Counted from the first letter of the stretch, positions 24,367-36,845 are shown. The stretch: DNA of 64,000 bases from Allodiplogaster sudhausi (GCA_945643635.1 CALZFC010000005.1:5101001-5165000), one strand, 5' to 3'. Notes: a model not told the origin generated them from the letters alone. Numbers and translations: made by a program.

Positions 24367-24368
<2 letters not shown>

Positions 24369-26282
24369 CTGTCCTCCTTCTCTCTGGGCTCTCTTCGTTT
24401 TCTTTCCCTCTTTCCTTCGCTTGCCCATGGCATAAAATGAGAGTGACTTTGTTTGCCTCCATCTCTCGCTCTCAATTATGTTCTTTTGCTTCCGCTTCCT
24501 GGTGCTCTGTTCTTTATTCGGACTTTTATTCTTATCCTGTTCTCGTGCTCAAGAGGCAACCGACTTCCTAAGTTTCATAGCTGAACATTTTGCTATCTTT
24601 TCTAGAGACGACAGAAGAGGCGGAGAGGACGAGAATTCTCCCAGGGGAGAGAGAAGGAAAGAGAAGGGAGAGAGGGAGGGGAGGGAATCTCCCCCTGGAT
24701 CCCTCTGTCGATGTCCTCTTCTTCCTTCCATGGTCCCTCTCGGAATAGAGCTTCCTCCACTGGCCCTTCCCGGACTTCCCTCCACATTCCCCACTCCCTC
24801 TCCAGTGATGCCACCGCAGCCATCAATTCACGGTTTCATCTTCTCATTCATTCATTCATTCGTTTTCAACATTTGCTATTCTATCATATTTAAATAGTCT
24901 AACATACTATCGGTATAAATAGGTTATGATGCTATGTTTTAATTAAATGTTGTGATTTTCGCGACAAAATTAAACTTTCATTTTATTTCTCTTTTGCGAC
25001 ACGAATAGGCTGATGCGGGAGGAGCTGGAGTATGAGCGACTAACTTATGGAGGGGCGGACCCCTCATCCTTCTATTTCCAGCAACTCGACCCCAAGAGGG
25101 AGACATCCTTCAGTCACCAAATCAAGGCACTCTTTTTTTATTACATTTTTATTGCGCTTTTCTAAGGGTATGATTTGTTTTATAGAATATGATATGTGTT
25201 AAGTTTCAATTCCTGTTTGGTTTCCTTCATTTCCCTTGAATAATTAGAATTATTTCATGTAAAATTTAGTTTCATTATATACAACAATTTTATTTCATTT
25301 TAATAGATTTTACAGAATATAAATTTTTTTATGCTATTGAGAATTGAATGAATTGCTGTTGTTCGTGTAGGAAACTGCGATTATCGGTGACGAATCGAGC
25401 GATGAGAGAAGTCGATCTGGAAGAGAGAGAGGATCGAGAAGCAGCAAAGAGGAGGCTGGCAGAGAGGAGCAGTCGGAAGAGCAGCCGAGGAGTGGCCGAG
25501 GTCTGCCTTTCTCTCTCTCTCTCTCTGCTAACAAGACATTTCCAGTATACTTTTAGTGTCCACTTACCTTGCTTGCTTTTCTTCATTTTCTTCCCGACAT
25601 TGTGGTGCCAGGTGAACAAATAGGGAATTAAGCTATCTGAAATTGGGGCACTGCAATTATCATATAAGGTGTTAAGTGGACACTCGGAAGGGGGACCATG
25701 AGAGGAGTGAGAGAGGTTAAGAGAGAGCGAGAGAGTCAAGAGAGGATATCAGTCTCCCATCGGCTTGGTAATGGGCCGCGTTCCGGGAGCTCTTGCCCTT
25801 GCATTCATCGGGCCATCTCTTTGCCACTCTGGCCACGGCATGACATGGAGAAGTGGCAACCTTAAGAGGCGCTGCGAGAGAGAGAGGGAGGAAGAGAGAG
25901 AGAGAGAGAGAGAGAGAAAGGGGAAGCGTCCTGCATGAAGCATACTCCACCTTTCACGCCCTCCTGTGTAGCCAGTTCAGGGAGAGAGGATTCTGTTTCA
26001 TATTGGGAGGAGAAAAGCTACGAATGAATTGTAGCTGCGCCTGCTACTTATAACCAGTAACAGCAAGGTATTTAATAGCAAGTAACAAATTTAGGCATGT
26101 TATACGTAAGGACACTTACATAACAAATTTCTTCTTTTAGTAAACTTCTTTCCGTTTCTGCCTTAAGCATATCTCTCTTTCTCTCATTCTTTCTCTTTTC
26201 TAGATACAGGATTATTATTATATTACTTGGCTTCCTACATTTCCTTGTGCGAGTTTCTTTCATGGTACGAAGTTGTTTCAAC

Positions 26283-26283
<1 letters not shown>

Positions 26284-26326
<43 letters not shown>
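26284..26326 (+). repeat. (CT)n microsatellite
   Basis: Pure CT run in the unassigned region. A shorter GA run lies at about 25880-25920. Confidence 0.9.
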
Positions 26327-26327
<1 letters not shown>

Positions 26328-27254
26328 AGTCTCTTTTGTTCTTTAGGAAACTGCATTCAAGGCACTCTTTTCATGAGATTTGTAGTTGCTGTTTTTCAGT
26401 TGTCTATCTACATCTGCCTCGCTGTCTCTTCATTCTTTTGTTCTTTCGCCTGCTCCGTTCACTTTATTTTTCATTTCACTGTCGTCTTTTATAATCCCCG
26501 TAGCCTGGAGTGTCAGTATTGCCCTTGGGAATATGAACAGATGAGCATGAATTGAAGTGCTGAGGTGTGGAGCAGATGCTATTATCACTCGTCTCTGCAA
26601 TATGGAATGTAGTAAGGCCAATGAAGAGATGGAGTCAATGCGTATTCATATTCTTGCTATCAATCTTTTCGGCTTTGAACTCCTTCATTGATTTGATTAT
26701 TGCACTCTTTCTAATACTTTTCCCGCAAGTATTTTAATTTATGTCCTTAATGATCAGTTTACAAAAAGCTCTTTTTATCTCGGTCGTTGTTACATCTTTG
26801 TCTTCTTACCTTTTTAAAATGTGAGCGCGCGATACTTGTTAGTTTGATTCAGTTGCAGCGGATTTCCGGATGAGTGAAATGAGAAGGCGGCCTGAAGTGA
26901 TATTATGAATAGAGAAGGAATGTTTGATGGGAGGGATGTGAATCCTTCATCATCTCCTTCTGTCTTGATGAGGAATCTCTCTCTTCGTCTTTCCAAGAGA
27001 TTCTCTGATCCCCTGAGAAGCCACGCAGTTTCCGTTCGCTCTGAATGGGAAGAGGGTTGTCGAAAGGGGAGGAACATATCAAACCGCCTCTCCTTCCCGA
27101 AGTTCTTCTCCCTTGCTTGTTAGGATTCTTCCTTTTTTATTCCATCACCGGCTTTGTGAATTTGATAGTCACTGTTTTTAAACAACCTTTGTTGGTGTCA
27201 GAAGGACAGACGTTGAGAGTTCTGGTAGAAGATCTAGGAAGGAGAGATTGGCTG

Positions 27255-30200
27255 AGTGATTGCTTCCTTACTTTCGTTCATATTTGAGTGAACGGCGATG
27301 ACGGCACGTGTTCTTCCGCGGCTTCTGAAGAAGAAGAGGAAGATGACCCAGAACTGAGGGAACTGGAGGAACGAGAGCAGATTGTCGACAAATATCAACA
27401 GGTTCGACCTAATCAAGGAAGCCATTCGCAGTCTTTCGAGTGAAAAAGAGGTATTAACGAGATGAGAGAGTGTCACGCAATATAATGATAGAAAAAAAAG
27501 TAATAGAAACCAAGAAAATTAGAAGAATATAATTAAAAGTAGATAAAACGGCATTGTTACGCCATGTAGAAACTCAATTGACTGGAAGATCACACCGGCG
27601 ATTGTTTAGCTAGAATCTTAACGCATTTTCTGAATGAGATATAATATAATAGCCCAATTTTCCCAAGCAATGAATAGTATAACTCATACATTTGTTGAAA
27701 TCGGCAAAGTGAATTGGAATACTGTCAGAGCAATATTGGATTGGCTCAATGGAATGGTTTGCAATGGGAAAGTCTTCATCGATTTCCGAATAAACTTCTC
27801 CAGTTCCTCTTGCATTCAATGGAAAAGGAGACAATTTGAGGGGCCTGGAGCGTGCGTCGACCCGTGGGAGAATCCCGACTTTGAATTGTACAGAAAGATT
27901 GACCGATTCGGATTCGTTCAGTTGGTTCTTTTTATCGTCTAAATCATCTACCTGAAATATGTACAATTTAAACATTTGATTATAACACTATGTTCTTAGT
28001 TTTGGGTTTTTTTTTAGCAAGGAAGATGTAAAGGAAGAGGATCGGAGATTGGAAAGAGAGCTGAGGAGAACGGACAAATGGGTGGCCATGACAAAGGTCT
28101 GGGAGAAGAGTGACGTCAGAAGAAATGGATCGGGACCGATTGAGAAGATGGGACCGATTGAGAAGATCGGTCCGCCTCCGAAGAAACTGACCGAGAGAGT
28201 TTGGAAGGGAATCCCCGACAGTCTCCGTAATCAGGTGCAACTTCCTCTTTCTCTTCTTCCTCGAATGTCTTGGTTCTGAGGTGTGGCCGCGACTCCTTCA
28301 TCTCGGCTCTCGCGACATCATTGAGGACCCTGCCATCTACACGGGCCTCCTTCAGAGGGCGCAGCTTCTCAGCAAAGACATCAAGCAGATTGACTTGGAC
28401 ATCAACCGAACTTATCGAGATCACGAAGCCTTCCGTCGCAGATACGATGTCAAGTCAGTTGCTTCTTTCATTCTCGTTCTTTCAGAATCTCCACTTAGCG
28501 AATGAAATAAGTCAAAAGGAGCGTGCCAACAGCGCAGCGAGTTTAATTTCAGCCAGTGTATCCATTTTGAAATATTCAAATACAGATATAAAATTATATT
28601 TTCTGCTTTTTGTGAGGGAATCACATGGTTATGGGTTATTTTATCCTTTTTAAGACATCTTTGGTTTTTTTAGTGTTTTAATGCTATCTAGCTTCTAAAT
28701 CTTTCGGAAGGGTCCACCATAAAAAAAACCGGGAAGGTGCTGGCTTTTTATCTTAAAATGTGCAAAACATTGTGCGATTTTGAGTGTTCTTATGCAATCT
28801 TCTTGAGGGTTTCTAGTCTTATAAGTCTATTTTTCGGGAGGATACTAGGCAAACGTGAAATCTATTTTAATACTGACGACTCATTGAACGGTTATTTATT
28901 GTAGGCAGAAATCGTTGCTCAACGTTCTTGCAGCATATTCTATGTATAACACTGAAGTCGGATACTGCCAAGGTTTGGTTTGTTAACGGAGTAATTTATT
29001 CCACTTCATTATGTTATATAAAATAAAAGATGTGGAGAGATATAAGATAGAATGGATTGACGAAGCTTGTTGCAGGGATGAGCCAGATCGTCGCGTTGTT
29101 CTTGATGTTCATGGATGAGGAGAAGGCCTTCTGGTGCCTTCATCGGATTATGGTACGGGAGCATCCATTCATAGTCTGTCAAGCTTGCACTCCCTCCCCT
29201 TCCCTCCCTCTCCCCTCTCTCTCCCCTTCCCTCCCTCTCCCTTCTCTCTAACTCTCCCTCCCCTATCATCTCTCTAACTCTTATCCTCATTCTCACTCAC
29301 CTTTTCTTATTTAGGTCTCTGATCGCCATACAATGCATGGTTTTTTCTGTCCTGGCTTCCCAAAGCTAAGTCGTTTCGAGGAGCACTTCAAACGAGTTCT
29401 GAAGAGATATCGTCCCAAGGTGTACAAGCATCTGGTTGGCGAGTCACTTCCCTTTCTGGCTTTCTGGTTTCTAACTTAATCAGTGCATTCGACATGATCT
29501 TTACTAATAATTCTGGAAGAGAATTCAGGAAAAGGAGATGATTCCATACATCTACCTGACGAAATGGTGGTTCGGATGTTTCCTGGATCGGGTTCCCTTT
29601 CCTCTCGCCCTCCGGATCTGGGATATCTTCCTTCTTGAGGGGGATGTTATCCTCACTGCGCAGGCACTCAACATCATGAAGATGCACGAGAGTTAGTCCT
29701 TTTCATCAATAATCTTGTCTTTTCTATTGGATGATCGTTGAAGAGACGATTCGTAACTTGCACATGGAGACCTTCATGGAATTCATCCAAAGCGGGATTG
29801 CGAATGATTTTGGCTTCCCTGATGATGAAGTCGTCTTCTCTCTCAGACAGACTCTCGACAAGCTTCTTGTTTGTTTTTCTTTCTTCCTTTTCCTTTCCTT
29901 TTTTTCCTTTCTTTTCCTTTCTGTACCTTTCTTTTCTATTTTTTCCCTTTCTTTTCCTTTCTTTTCTTTTTTTTCCTTTCTTTTCCTTTCTTTTCCTTTC
30001 TTTTCCTTTCTTTTCTTTTCCTTACTTTCCTTTCTTCATTCAGAACATTTGGGGATGGGGCTAATCAATCCTTCATTTCGAAATAATGGTTATCTCTTTA
30101 TTTAAGACATGTTTACGCGATAGCAGAGGTGTGAATGGGCCCAAAATTTTTGGGCCAGCCCGGCCCTGGGGGCCCAAAGTCTCGGCCCGGCCGGAAATTT

Positions 30201-31036
30201 CCGGGCCTTGTAATTTTGGGCCCGGCCCGTGGGCCCGTTTGAGCCCGATTTTCAAAATAAAAATTTTTTTTTTTCCAAAAATTTGTTCTGTGTTAATTGG
30301 GGGTTTCTTTTGGGTTTGAATTTACCAAAGTAAAAAATATGTTTCCCCCACCCCTAAGTAACATGCCACTATATAAACCAATTTCAAATACTTCCGAAAA
30401 TTTCAAGATTACGTTTTTACCTTTAATTTGCCAGGAATTTCTGACTTGGCCCAATCGGGCCTACGGGCCGGCCCAACTTTTGTTGGGCCCGGCCCGGCCC
30501 GGCCCGGGGCCTTGGGAAATTGGGCCGGCCGGCCCTGAGGGCCGGCCGGGCCGGCCCATTCCCACCTCTGCGCGATAGAGAATAAGTGATCGTTCTTTGC
30601 AGTCGGATGGAAGAGCACGGGCCCCGCCCCCCGCCCCTGGGGATCTGGCAGAAAGACCGACGAAGGCTCTCGGAGCTGTACTTTCCCGTAAAGTCGAAGA
30701 CATTCGATCGAATATCGCAGAGATCAAGAGCAGGGGCTCCCGTGCTCAGTGTTAGTCTTCTTCCATTCGTAATCTTCTTCCATTCGTAGTCTTCTTCCGT
30801 CTAAACTTCTTGTCTACTCATTTTACTCGCTTTTCTAGTGATTGGAGCAACAGAATTCCGTGTTGCATATGAAGAAATCTACGCCGCTTTCTACAAGAGC
30901 CTTTTCTCCTGTTACCTGGAAGAGGAAATCAAAAAGATTGACTCATTCCTTTGCCAATAAAATTGTCGTATTTCCATATACTTTGAATGTGGAACCAGAG
31001 ATGTTTTCGTTGTTTTGCATTCAATCTCAGAGAGTA

Positions 31037-31067
<31 letters not shown>

Positions 31068-31792
31068 GAGAGAGAGAAGAGAGGGTGGTAAAGGGGAATA
31101 AAAGGAAGAGAAGAATGGATTTTATAGCGATGGCAGGGACAGCGAGTCGGTCCCCTGCCCTTGCCAGGAGACGCAGCCATTCTTCTCGCAAACAAGCCGC
31201 CCCTCCCTCGCCCACCCCCAGAAACTCACTCCGAGTAAGCCAGTAAACAGGAGTTGTGGGTGGCGATTAACGAGTCTTTCTTTGTAGCAAGGACCGCAAC
31301 ACTCTCCACCGTCTGCTGAGCAGAGGAGAATTGGAGAGGGAGGACTGCGCTCCTCTTCAACGAGAAGTCCACCTTCCTCGTCTTCCGCTCGGCCACTGAC
31401 TGGGAGGTCAGTTCCTCCCTCTCTTTCATTCCTGAGAATGTAAAGGGAGAGAGAAAGAAAGTGAAAGAGAGAAGCGGAATAGAAATGCAGTGCTCAGAGT
31501 GCCCAGCATCTACGATAATCTTGCGAATGGAAGCGGAGGGTCGGTGCGACTCATGAAGGACGAGCACTCGGGCCGCATGGTCCCTATCAGGAGGGACTCT
31601 TCCAGCTACGGTGTCACTGAGGGGGAATACGGTAGCTCGACTACGGTAGGAGGGAGTGGCAGTGTTATCTCGCGGAGTCCTTCTGCCCTCCAGACAAGGA
31701 TAACTCGTGCTGCCAACCACATCACGTATGTCATGATAGACGATGATCAGCCGCCCTCCCTTGCCAATGGACACAAACATTCCGTTGTTTAG
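27255..31792 (+). CDS. USP6NL/RN-tre-like TBC domain Rab GTPase-activating protein
   Basis: Multi-exon gene. TBC proteins of the USP6NL group stimulate GTP hydrolysis on Rabs such as Rab5 and Rab43. The N-terminal segment [18 protein letters not shown] joins [20 protein letters not shown] (about 27855), collinear with the family. The TBC domain runs from about 28190 ([16 protein letters not shown]): arginine-finger motif [12 protein letters not shown] (about 28390), [20 protein letters not shown] with the glutamine finger (about 28925-29085), [20 protein letters not shown] (about 29325), [20 protein letters not shown] (about 29555) and [16 protein letters not shown]. The C-terminal exon encodes [20 protein letters not shown] and ends at TAG 31790-31792. 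The start is an inference: an ATG is created by joining A27255 to TG27289 across a 33-base intron; more 5' exons are possible. The exon after 29745 and those between 30750 and 31490 are less certain. Confidence 0.8.
29870..30036 (+). repeat. TTTTCCTTTC pyrimidine repeat
   Basis: Tandem CTTTTCCTTT-type decamers in the TBC gene, immediately following the exon that ends near 29865. Confidence 0.85.
30116..30578. mobile_element. hAT-type MITE (447 bp, 30124-30570) with perfect 8-bp target duplication
   Basis: The element is flanked by identical CGCGATAG at 30116-30123 and 30571-30578. Its ends are inverted repeats CAGAGGTGTGAATGGGCC (left) and CAGAGGTGGGAATGGGCC (right, reverse complement), 17 of 18 matching. 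8-bp duplications and CAGRGGTG ends are hallmarks of hAT transposons. Subterminal parts are extremely GC-rich arrays of GGGCCCGGCC; the middle (30245-30425) is AT-rich. No coding capacity. It sits in an intron of the TBC gene. Confidence 0.92.
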
Positions 31793-32596
31793 CCCGAGAT
31801 GCTTTTTTCTTTGCATTTCTATGTTTCTACCTAATGGAATAGTCTCTTCGCTGGACATGCGAATAGCGGTAGGCCAGACTCGTACGGTTCTCTTTCTCTC
31901 TTTTTCTCTCTCTTTCTCTCACTCCCTGCATAATGACAATCATTCACCTTGCACTTTCCACTTGTCTTTTATTCTTTAATAATTTCATAAAATTGTATAC
32001 AATCGCTTCCTGACATGCTCAATATAGAAAAGTGATTTTGGTGGCGTCCCTTTAGATTCTGCGGTATTATTGTAATTACTATAATGAATTATATTAGCTT
32101 GATCACCTAAGTTATTAACGAATATATCCGATCAAATAAGCAGAGCAAATAAATTACACTGGTTCACTATGAATATGCAAGAAGAGACAGAGAAAGTTGC
32201 GGCACTGGAAATAACGAAAGGGAAATAATAAGGCGAGTGCGGTATTCGTCATGACGCTCTTCTTGTTATCTAAGGCCGCGCCGATGTGCCTGAATCGCTG
32301 TTCAGGAAGGTCGAAGAAGGCAACAGAAAAAGTGCATTACGATATCTTTATTCCAAGTACTCTAATAACTATAATTATAAAAACAGTTTGTGAACTTAGG
32401 CAGCATTAAAAAAATATATTAAAACTTTGTAAAAACGAATTTTCCTAAACCATCTCTACATTTCCCGGGCAATTCCTTTACTAAATGAGATCATAGCAGA
32501 CAAGTAAAATTGAGAAGAAAAAGCGGCCTAGTAAATAAACTACTGATAAAGCTACCTTACTATTGCATTACTAATGTGATATAAAAGAGAAACAAC
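31793..32596. other. Convergent intergenic spacer (TBC gene / LMBRD2)
   Basis: About 800 bases between two stop codons, AT-rich, without open frames of note. Candidate poly(A) signals: AATAAA at 32148-32153 for the plus-strand gene and its complement TTTATT at 32347-32352 for LMBRD2. Confidence 0.6.
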
Positions 32597-34840
32597 TCAC
32601 ATGTCATCGAAAAAATTTATAGAATTAGGATGTCCTTGACCAGAAACCGAGGAAAATGGATTGGTACCAGCTCGCTCGATTCCCCCCGCCTCCAGTGCAA
32701 CTGGATTGGGACCAGCCCGCGAGGTTCCCCTCGCCTCCACTGCCACTGGCTCTTCTTCCGTGACTATCGGTTGCCGTTCTTCGGAGAACACAGAAGAAGA
32801 CTCGAAGACTCGGCTGGACGCCCCGCGTATGCGGCCTAAGTGTGTATGCTATTTCTTGAGAGAAAGAATAAATTTAAGCTTTTACACGAACATGAATAAA
32901 TGTACACTCAGACTCACGAGATTGAAAAGAGTGTGTACCTGCCAGAGAAGAGAAGGGAGCAGTGGGAGAAGAGTTCTTCTTCTGCCTCTCCTCCCTGCGA
33001 CTCCTCTTATTCCTCTCGAGAGTTACGAGTGCCTTTCCAGCCGAGACCGCATCTCTCGTCACTTCATCCGAGTCAATGAACTGCTCGATTCCCACGGCAT
33101 GCATGAGACGAGTGCCAAGTCTCAAGAAGACTCCTCACTTCTCCTCGTTTACTTCAACTCACTTGTAATAGGTAAGTGCACAGAACAGCAGAATCAGAAG
33201 AGGCAGATAAATGTTGATTCCTTTCGCGAGAATTGGCAACAAGTCCAAGTGGCCCATCAGCTGAAACCAGGAAAAGGATAAGCGAAGAAAGGCAGGAAAT
33301 CAAGAAGTGCAGAGACCTTGGTGAACTGTGTCTCCACACCAAAATTCTTCGTGTTGCTGATGTGCGAATCGAGATGAACCAAACCGAGGAGATTAAGACA
33401 GATGGGAGGAGTCAGCCGGCAGAGAAGTCTAAATCACAAGAGAGGAGGGAAGAATCATCAAACGAAGCTGACATTGCAGAGAAGAGAAGAGAGTTCTCGT
33501 CAGTCAGATGATTCGGATCCAGATTATAGTATTTGTAGATACGCAGACGGAAGACAGTGAAGTAAGCGCAGCCACTCAGGAAGGTTATCAACAAAATAGC
33601 GGCCACCTTCGAAACCATTCGAGATATACAAGTAAACTACAAGTTATAAAAGAGAAATGAACCTGGGTGTAAGTGTAGTGGAAGTTGCGTGCGGCGTACT
33701 GAAGAAAAAGAGCAGCCGGAGACAACGTGGGGTTGACAATGAAGAAAGTGCACTCGGATAAGAGAATAAAGACAGTGGAAGAGCAGAGGACAACAGCCAT
33801 GATCTGAGAGCAGCCAAGCTGTCAACCACTTCCTACCAAGGATACTCACCTTGGCTAGAGGCCGTCTTGCTGTGATTAGACAGAAGAAGACGATAGAGGG
33901 AGGGAGCAGAGAGAAAGGGGGCGGCAGAGTGGGAAGAGTGCCAGTCAACTCAGCCTGCTGCACACTCTCCAGCCAAAGAGCGCGAGATATCAACACACTG
34001 AGAAGGCAGCAGATGACAAGGAGAGGGAGGCAATGAGTGACTGACTCCCACTGCGCAGCCGTCCTGTGGTAAGTCTGCACGGCTTGGATGGCTCGTTGGT
34101 GCAGCCGGACCTGAAGGGAGGGGGCAATCCTGAAGGGCTGAGCTCTCACTTCCTAACCAGATACTTGTCATTGTTGACTTGGAGAGTGGAAGCAGGAGAG
34201 AGAGAAGCAAAGTCAGCCCCACTCCGAGAGGGGAACAGCTGAGAAATGGCGGAGTCGGAGAAGCGGGCGGTGATCAGCTGCGCCTTCTCACGTGCTCCGT
34301 GCTCGTTCTTCAGAGCGTTCAGCACTCCTCGAGCCTCCCTTCAATCAAACCACGTCATCAGAATCAACAAGGACATCAAGAGAAGAATTCCTAATTGTAA
34401 TTGAAGAAAAGCAAAGACGCACTTGTAGACTTCTCTGAATACGTCTTCAGCATCTGCTTTCTCAGTCGACATTTGGTCGATCTTGAAGTACACCTTGTTC
34501 AGGCTATAATCTATAATGGAGCAATGATAATCATGGCAGCATAAACGACAGAGATCAGAGAGGGGAGAGAGCAAGAGGGAGGGAGACAGACAGAGAGCGG
34601 GAATGACAGCAAGAGTGAGAGAGAGACGAGACACACACAGAGAGAGAGAGAGAGGGGGGGAGAGAGAAACAGAGAGAGCGACAGAGAGAGAGAGACAAAG
34701 ACATCGGGAGGGAGAGACAGAGACGGCGGGAGAAAGACCGAGAGGGAGGGAGAGAGAGGTAAAGAGAAAAAAGGAGAGAGAGCGAAAGGGAGGGAGAGAA
34801 AGAAGGGAAAAGAGAGAGAGAGAGCGAGGGAGAGCGAGCG

Positions 34841-34884
<44 letters not shown>

Positions 34885-36268
34885 GTATAGAAGAAATAGG
34901 GGAAGATACCTCGCCGCCCCATACACCACAACTGGCGTGGGACTTCGACCAGACCGTATCCAAGAAGAACGACCAGGAGAAACAGACCCCAAGTGTTGGA
35001 AGCAGACACTAAGATCACTTTGAGGTGTTCCCTAAACGAAGTGTGCAAATTGAACATTGAACCGAATAATGACATACAACTAAATGTGGAATTTGATACT
35101 TTGTCTCGGAATTGTTGAAAACTGGATATATCAATCCGTATATGTTTTTAAGTTGTTTAATTCCTGAAGGGATTTATTTTATGAGCGTATCCTATTGAAA
35201 GAAAAAAACGCAGCTCAATGCTGTGAGATAGAAAACCGCCGTTTCGGAAGAGCGAATGTCTTGCAAAAGTGCACTAATAGCCAGCACTAAATGCACAAAT
35301 TGGTGATAAATCTTAATAACAAATTCACGTACTCAGATTTGAAAATTTTAATCTCTTGTTGTTTTTATGAATAATTAATCAGTATACGCGAATCCTCTAA
35401 GTAGCCCAAACGACTCTAAGCTCTGATCAAGCCAAAATAAAAATTTAAAGGAGCTTAAGTTACGAGTTTCTTGATCAAAAAGATAGCAGAGAACGAACGC
35501 GTTGATGACAATTCCTTTGAGGAGAGCATAAAAGACCAGAAGAACGAAGACGACAAAGTAGATACTGTAGTAGATCACATTGTTCACTAGAGCACAACGG
35601 AAACGACCGCCCATTGTAAACTCCCCAGCTGTCACGTAGCTCTGCATTAAGGGAAGGAGCAGCCTGAAGAGGGGGCGAGGGCTATAGGAAGAGCCAGGAA
35701 GCAATAGTGTCAGAAAGAGGAATGAAACTATGAAAAAAGGGAAACCATGTTAAAATTTGGGCCGTCCAGTAGACAACTCGCCAAAGATTCAGCAGAACGT
35801 CGTCGGGAACGTAACTGAATGATTTCAAAGTAACAGATTCGTAAAAAAAATTAATTCGGATAAGTAAACAACAGTGGGGACCCTTGTCGTACCCTCGGGG
35901 CTCGCTGCATTTAGAAGACAGATTGACAGGAGCGCTTGTGGTAGAGGAGGTTGAATTGCTTACGTAACTGCTCTCCACAAGACATCTACGGTAGAATGTT
36001 ATGGCAATATCCAGTGGCAGCACGAATATTATAATGAAGGAGAAGTACCTGCAAATTGCATAAGCCAACATAGAGAAACTCGGCCATTTCATCGATCAGT
36101 ATTGTAAAAAAAAAGAAAGTAAGGTTACCAAAAAGGAACGGACCAGCCAAGAAGAGTGGCGAGGGAGACTGCCGTCCTTTGCTTGCTCCAAGAACCATAC
36201 TTATGCAACAAAGCGACCGTGACAAGGAGGAGCAAGAGCAGCTCGAGTGCGAGGGGAGTCGCCCCCAT
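32597..36268 (-). CDS. LMBRD2: LMBR1 domain-containing protein 2 homolog, multi-pass membrane protein
   Basis: Complete minus-strand multi-exon gene. LMBRD2 is a multi-pass LMBR1-family protein linked to GPCR/adrenergic signalling. The start at 36268 gives [20 protein letters not shown], the first transmembrane helix, then [20 protein letters not shown]. Next come [19 protein letters not shown] (about 36030), [20 protein letters not shown] (about 35790), [20 protein letters not shown] (about 35640), [20 protein letters not shown] (about 35000), [19 protein letters not shown] (about 34490), [20 protein letters not shown] (about 34110), [20 protein letters not shown] (about 33760), [20 protein letters not shown] with [11 protein letters not shown] (about 33560), and a C-terminal tail ending NSINFFDDM at 32597. 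All correspond in order to vertebrate LMBRD2. The variable hydrophilic tail is Pro/Gly-rich with a near-repeat [20 protein letters not shown]. Confidence 0.92.
34556..34880 (+). repeat. GA-rich microsatellite in LMBRD2 intron
   Basis: About 325 bases of GA-rich sequence with CGGGAGGGAGAGAC-type variants; pyrimidine-rich in the gene's sense direction, lying just downstream of the exon encoding [15 protein letters not shown]. Confidence 0.85.
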
Positions 36269-36845
36269 CCTCCTGACCACTTCCTCACCGGAACATCTTA
36301 CACTTCGAGAAGTCTGCAAGAAGAGCATGCACCTTTTCAGTACCATCACTTGTTATTCTTAATTCCCCCGCCCCAAAATTAGTAAGCTGCTGCAAGAAAG
36401 GAGAACGTTAAATGTAAACTTTTAGTGTAAATACCGTATTTTTTTTTCACAGGTGACATTTCGTAAACTGATTTTCACGGCACAACTATGTACACCCAAA
36501 ATGTTTAGGTTTTTTTTACCATTTTGCTGCTGGAGCAGCGCTTTTCATTTTTTTACGTGCTGCCACGTGTTATAGTTGGTAAAAGTCTTTACTCTGGTAA
36601 AAAGGGAATGGTTCAATTCCCTGCGAGGTAATGGTCAAATAGTGCAACACTTGCAATATTTGGCAGAAATGGTTCGTTAATGGTAGGACGAGTATCAGTA
36701 AACTAGTAGTCTTGCGCCATTATATGGCCAAAACACGGGAACACTTGGGAATTACGATTTCCTTGCTATCCGCTTTTTACCAGAGTAAAAACATTGTGGA
36801 AGAACTATGTTAGTCTCTCATTTGCTTTGTTATTTGCTGTAGGAG
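36269..36845. other. Divergent promoter-containing spacer (LMBRD2 / GOLGA7)
   Basis: 577 bases between two divergent starts; must hold both promoters unless non-coding 5' exons lie elsewhere. No TATA box is convincing. Contains the inverted-repeat element at 36588-36789. Confidence 0.6.
36588..36789. mobile_element. Small inverted-repeat (MITE-like) element
   Basis: Left end TTTACTCTGGTAAAAAG (from about 36590), right end CTTTTTACCAGAGTAAA (to about 36788): 17-base inverted ends enclosing about 170 bases. No clear target duplication. The interior has GGAATGGTTCAATTCCC, itself a short hairpin resembling a tRNA B box (GGTTCAATTCC). Confidence 0.5.

Larger units (their letters stand above)
23370..27254. 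other. Unassigned region with exon-like fragments (possible unknown gene or 5' exons of the TBC gene)
   Basis: No confident gene. Plus-strand pieces flanked by plausible splice sites: GGSRVLFPVQLINTWLGAKD ending at a GTGAGT donor (about 24172-24256); MVPLGIELPPLALPGLPSTF (about 24730-24830); LMREELEYERLTYGGADPSS with FYFQQLDPKRETSFSHQIK (about 25010-25126); ETAIIGDESSDERSRSGRER (about 25373-25500); MRNLSLRLSKRFSDPLRSHA (about 26965-27060); and VSEGQTLRVLVEDLGRRDWL (about 27195-27254), which runs into the TBC gene by a 33-base intron. None matches a family I can name. They may be one novel gene or a long 5' extension of the RabGAP gene. The rest is AT-rich spacer and simple repeats. Confidence 0.3.

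Noticed and set aside
27195..27254. Beta-galactosidase fragment (GQTLRVLVEDLGRRDW resembles the GLB1 'LLVENMGRVNYG' segment)
   Set aside because: A single short similarity with no neighbouring beta-galactosidase exons; probably chance.
31226..31858. 210-residue minus-strand open frame
   Set aside because: It is antisense to the C-terminal exons of the TBC gene, has no family resemblance, and the plus-strand reading continues the RabGAP.
34511..35075. Ser/Leu-rich open frames on the minus strand
   Set aside because: Only the flanks (LMBRD2 exons) are real; the Ser/Leu stretch is the translated CT repeat of the intron.
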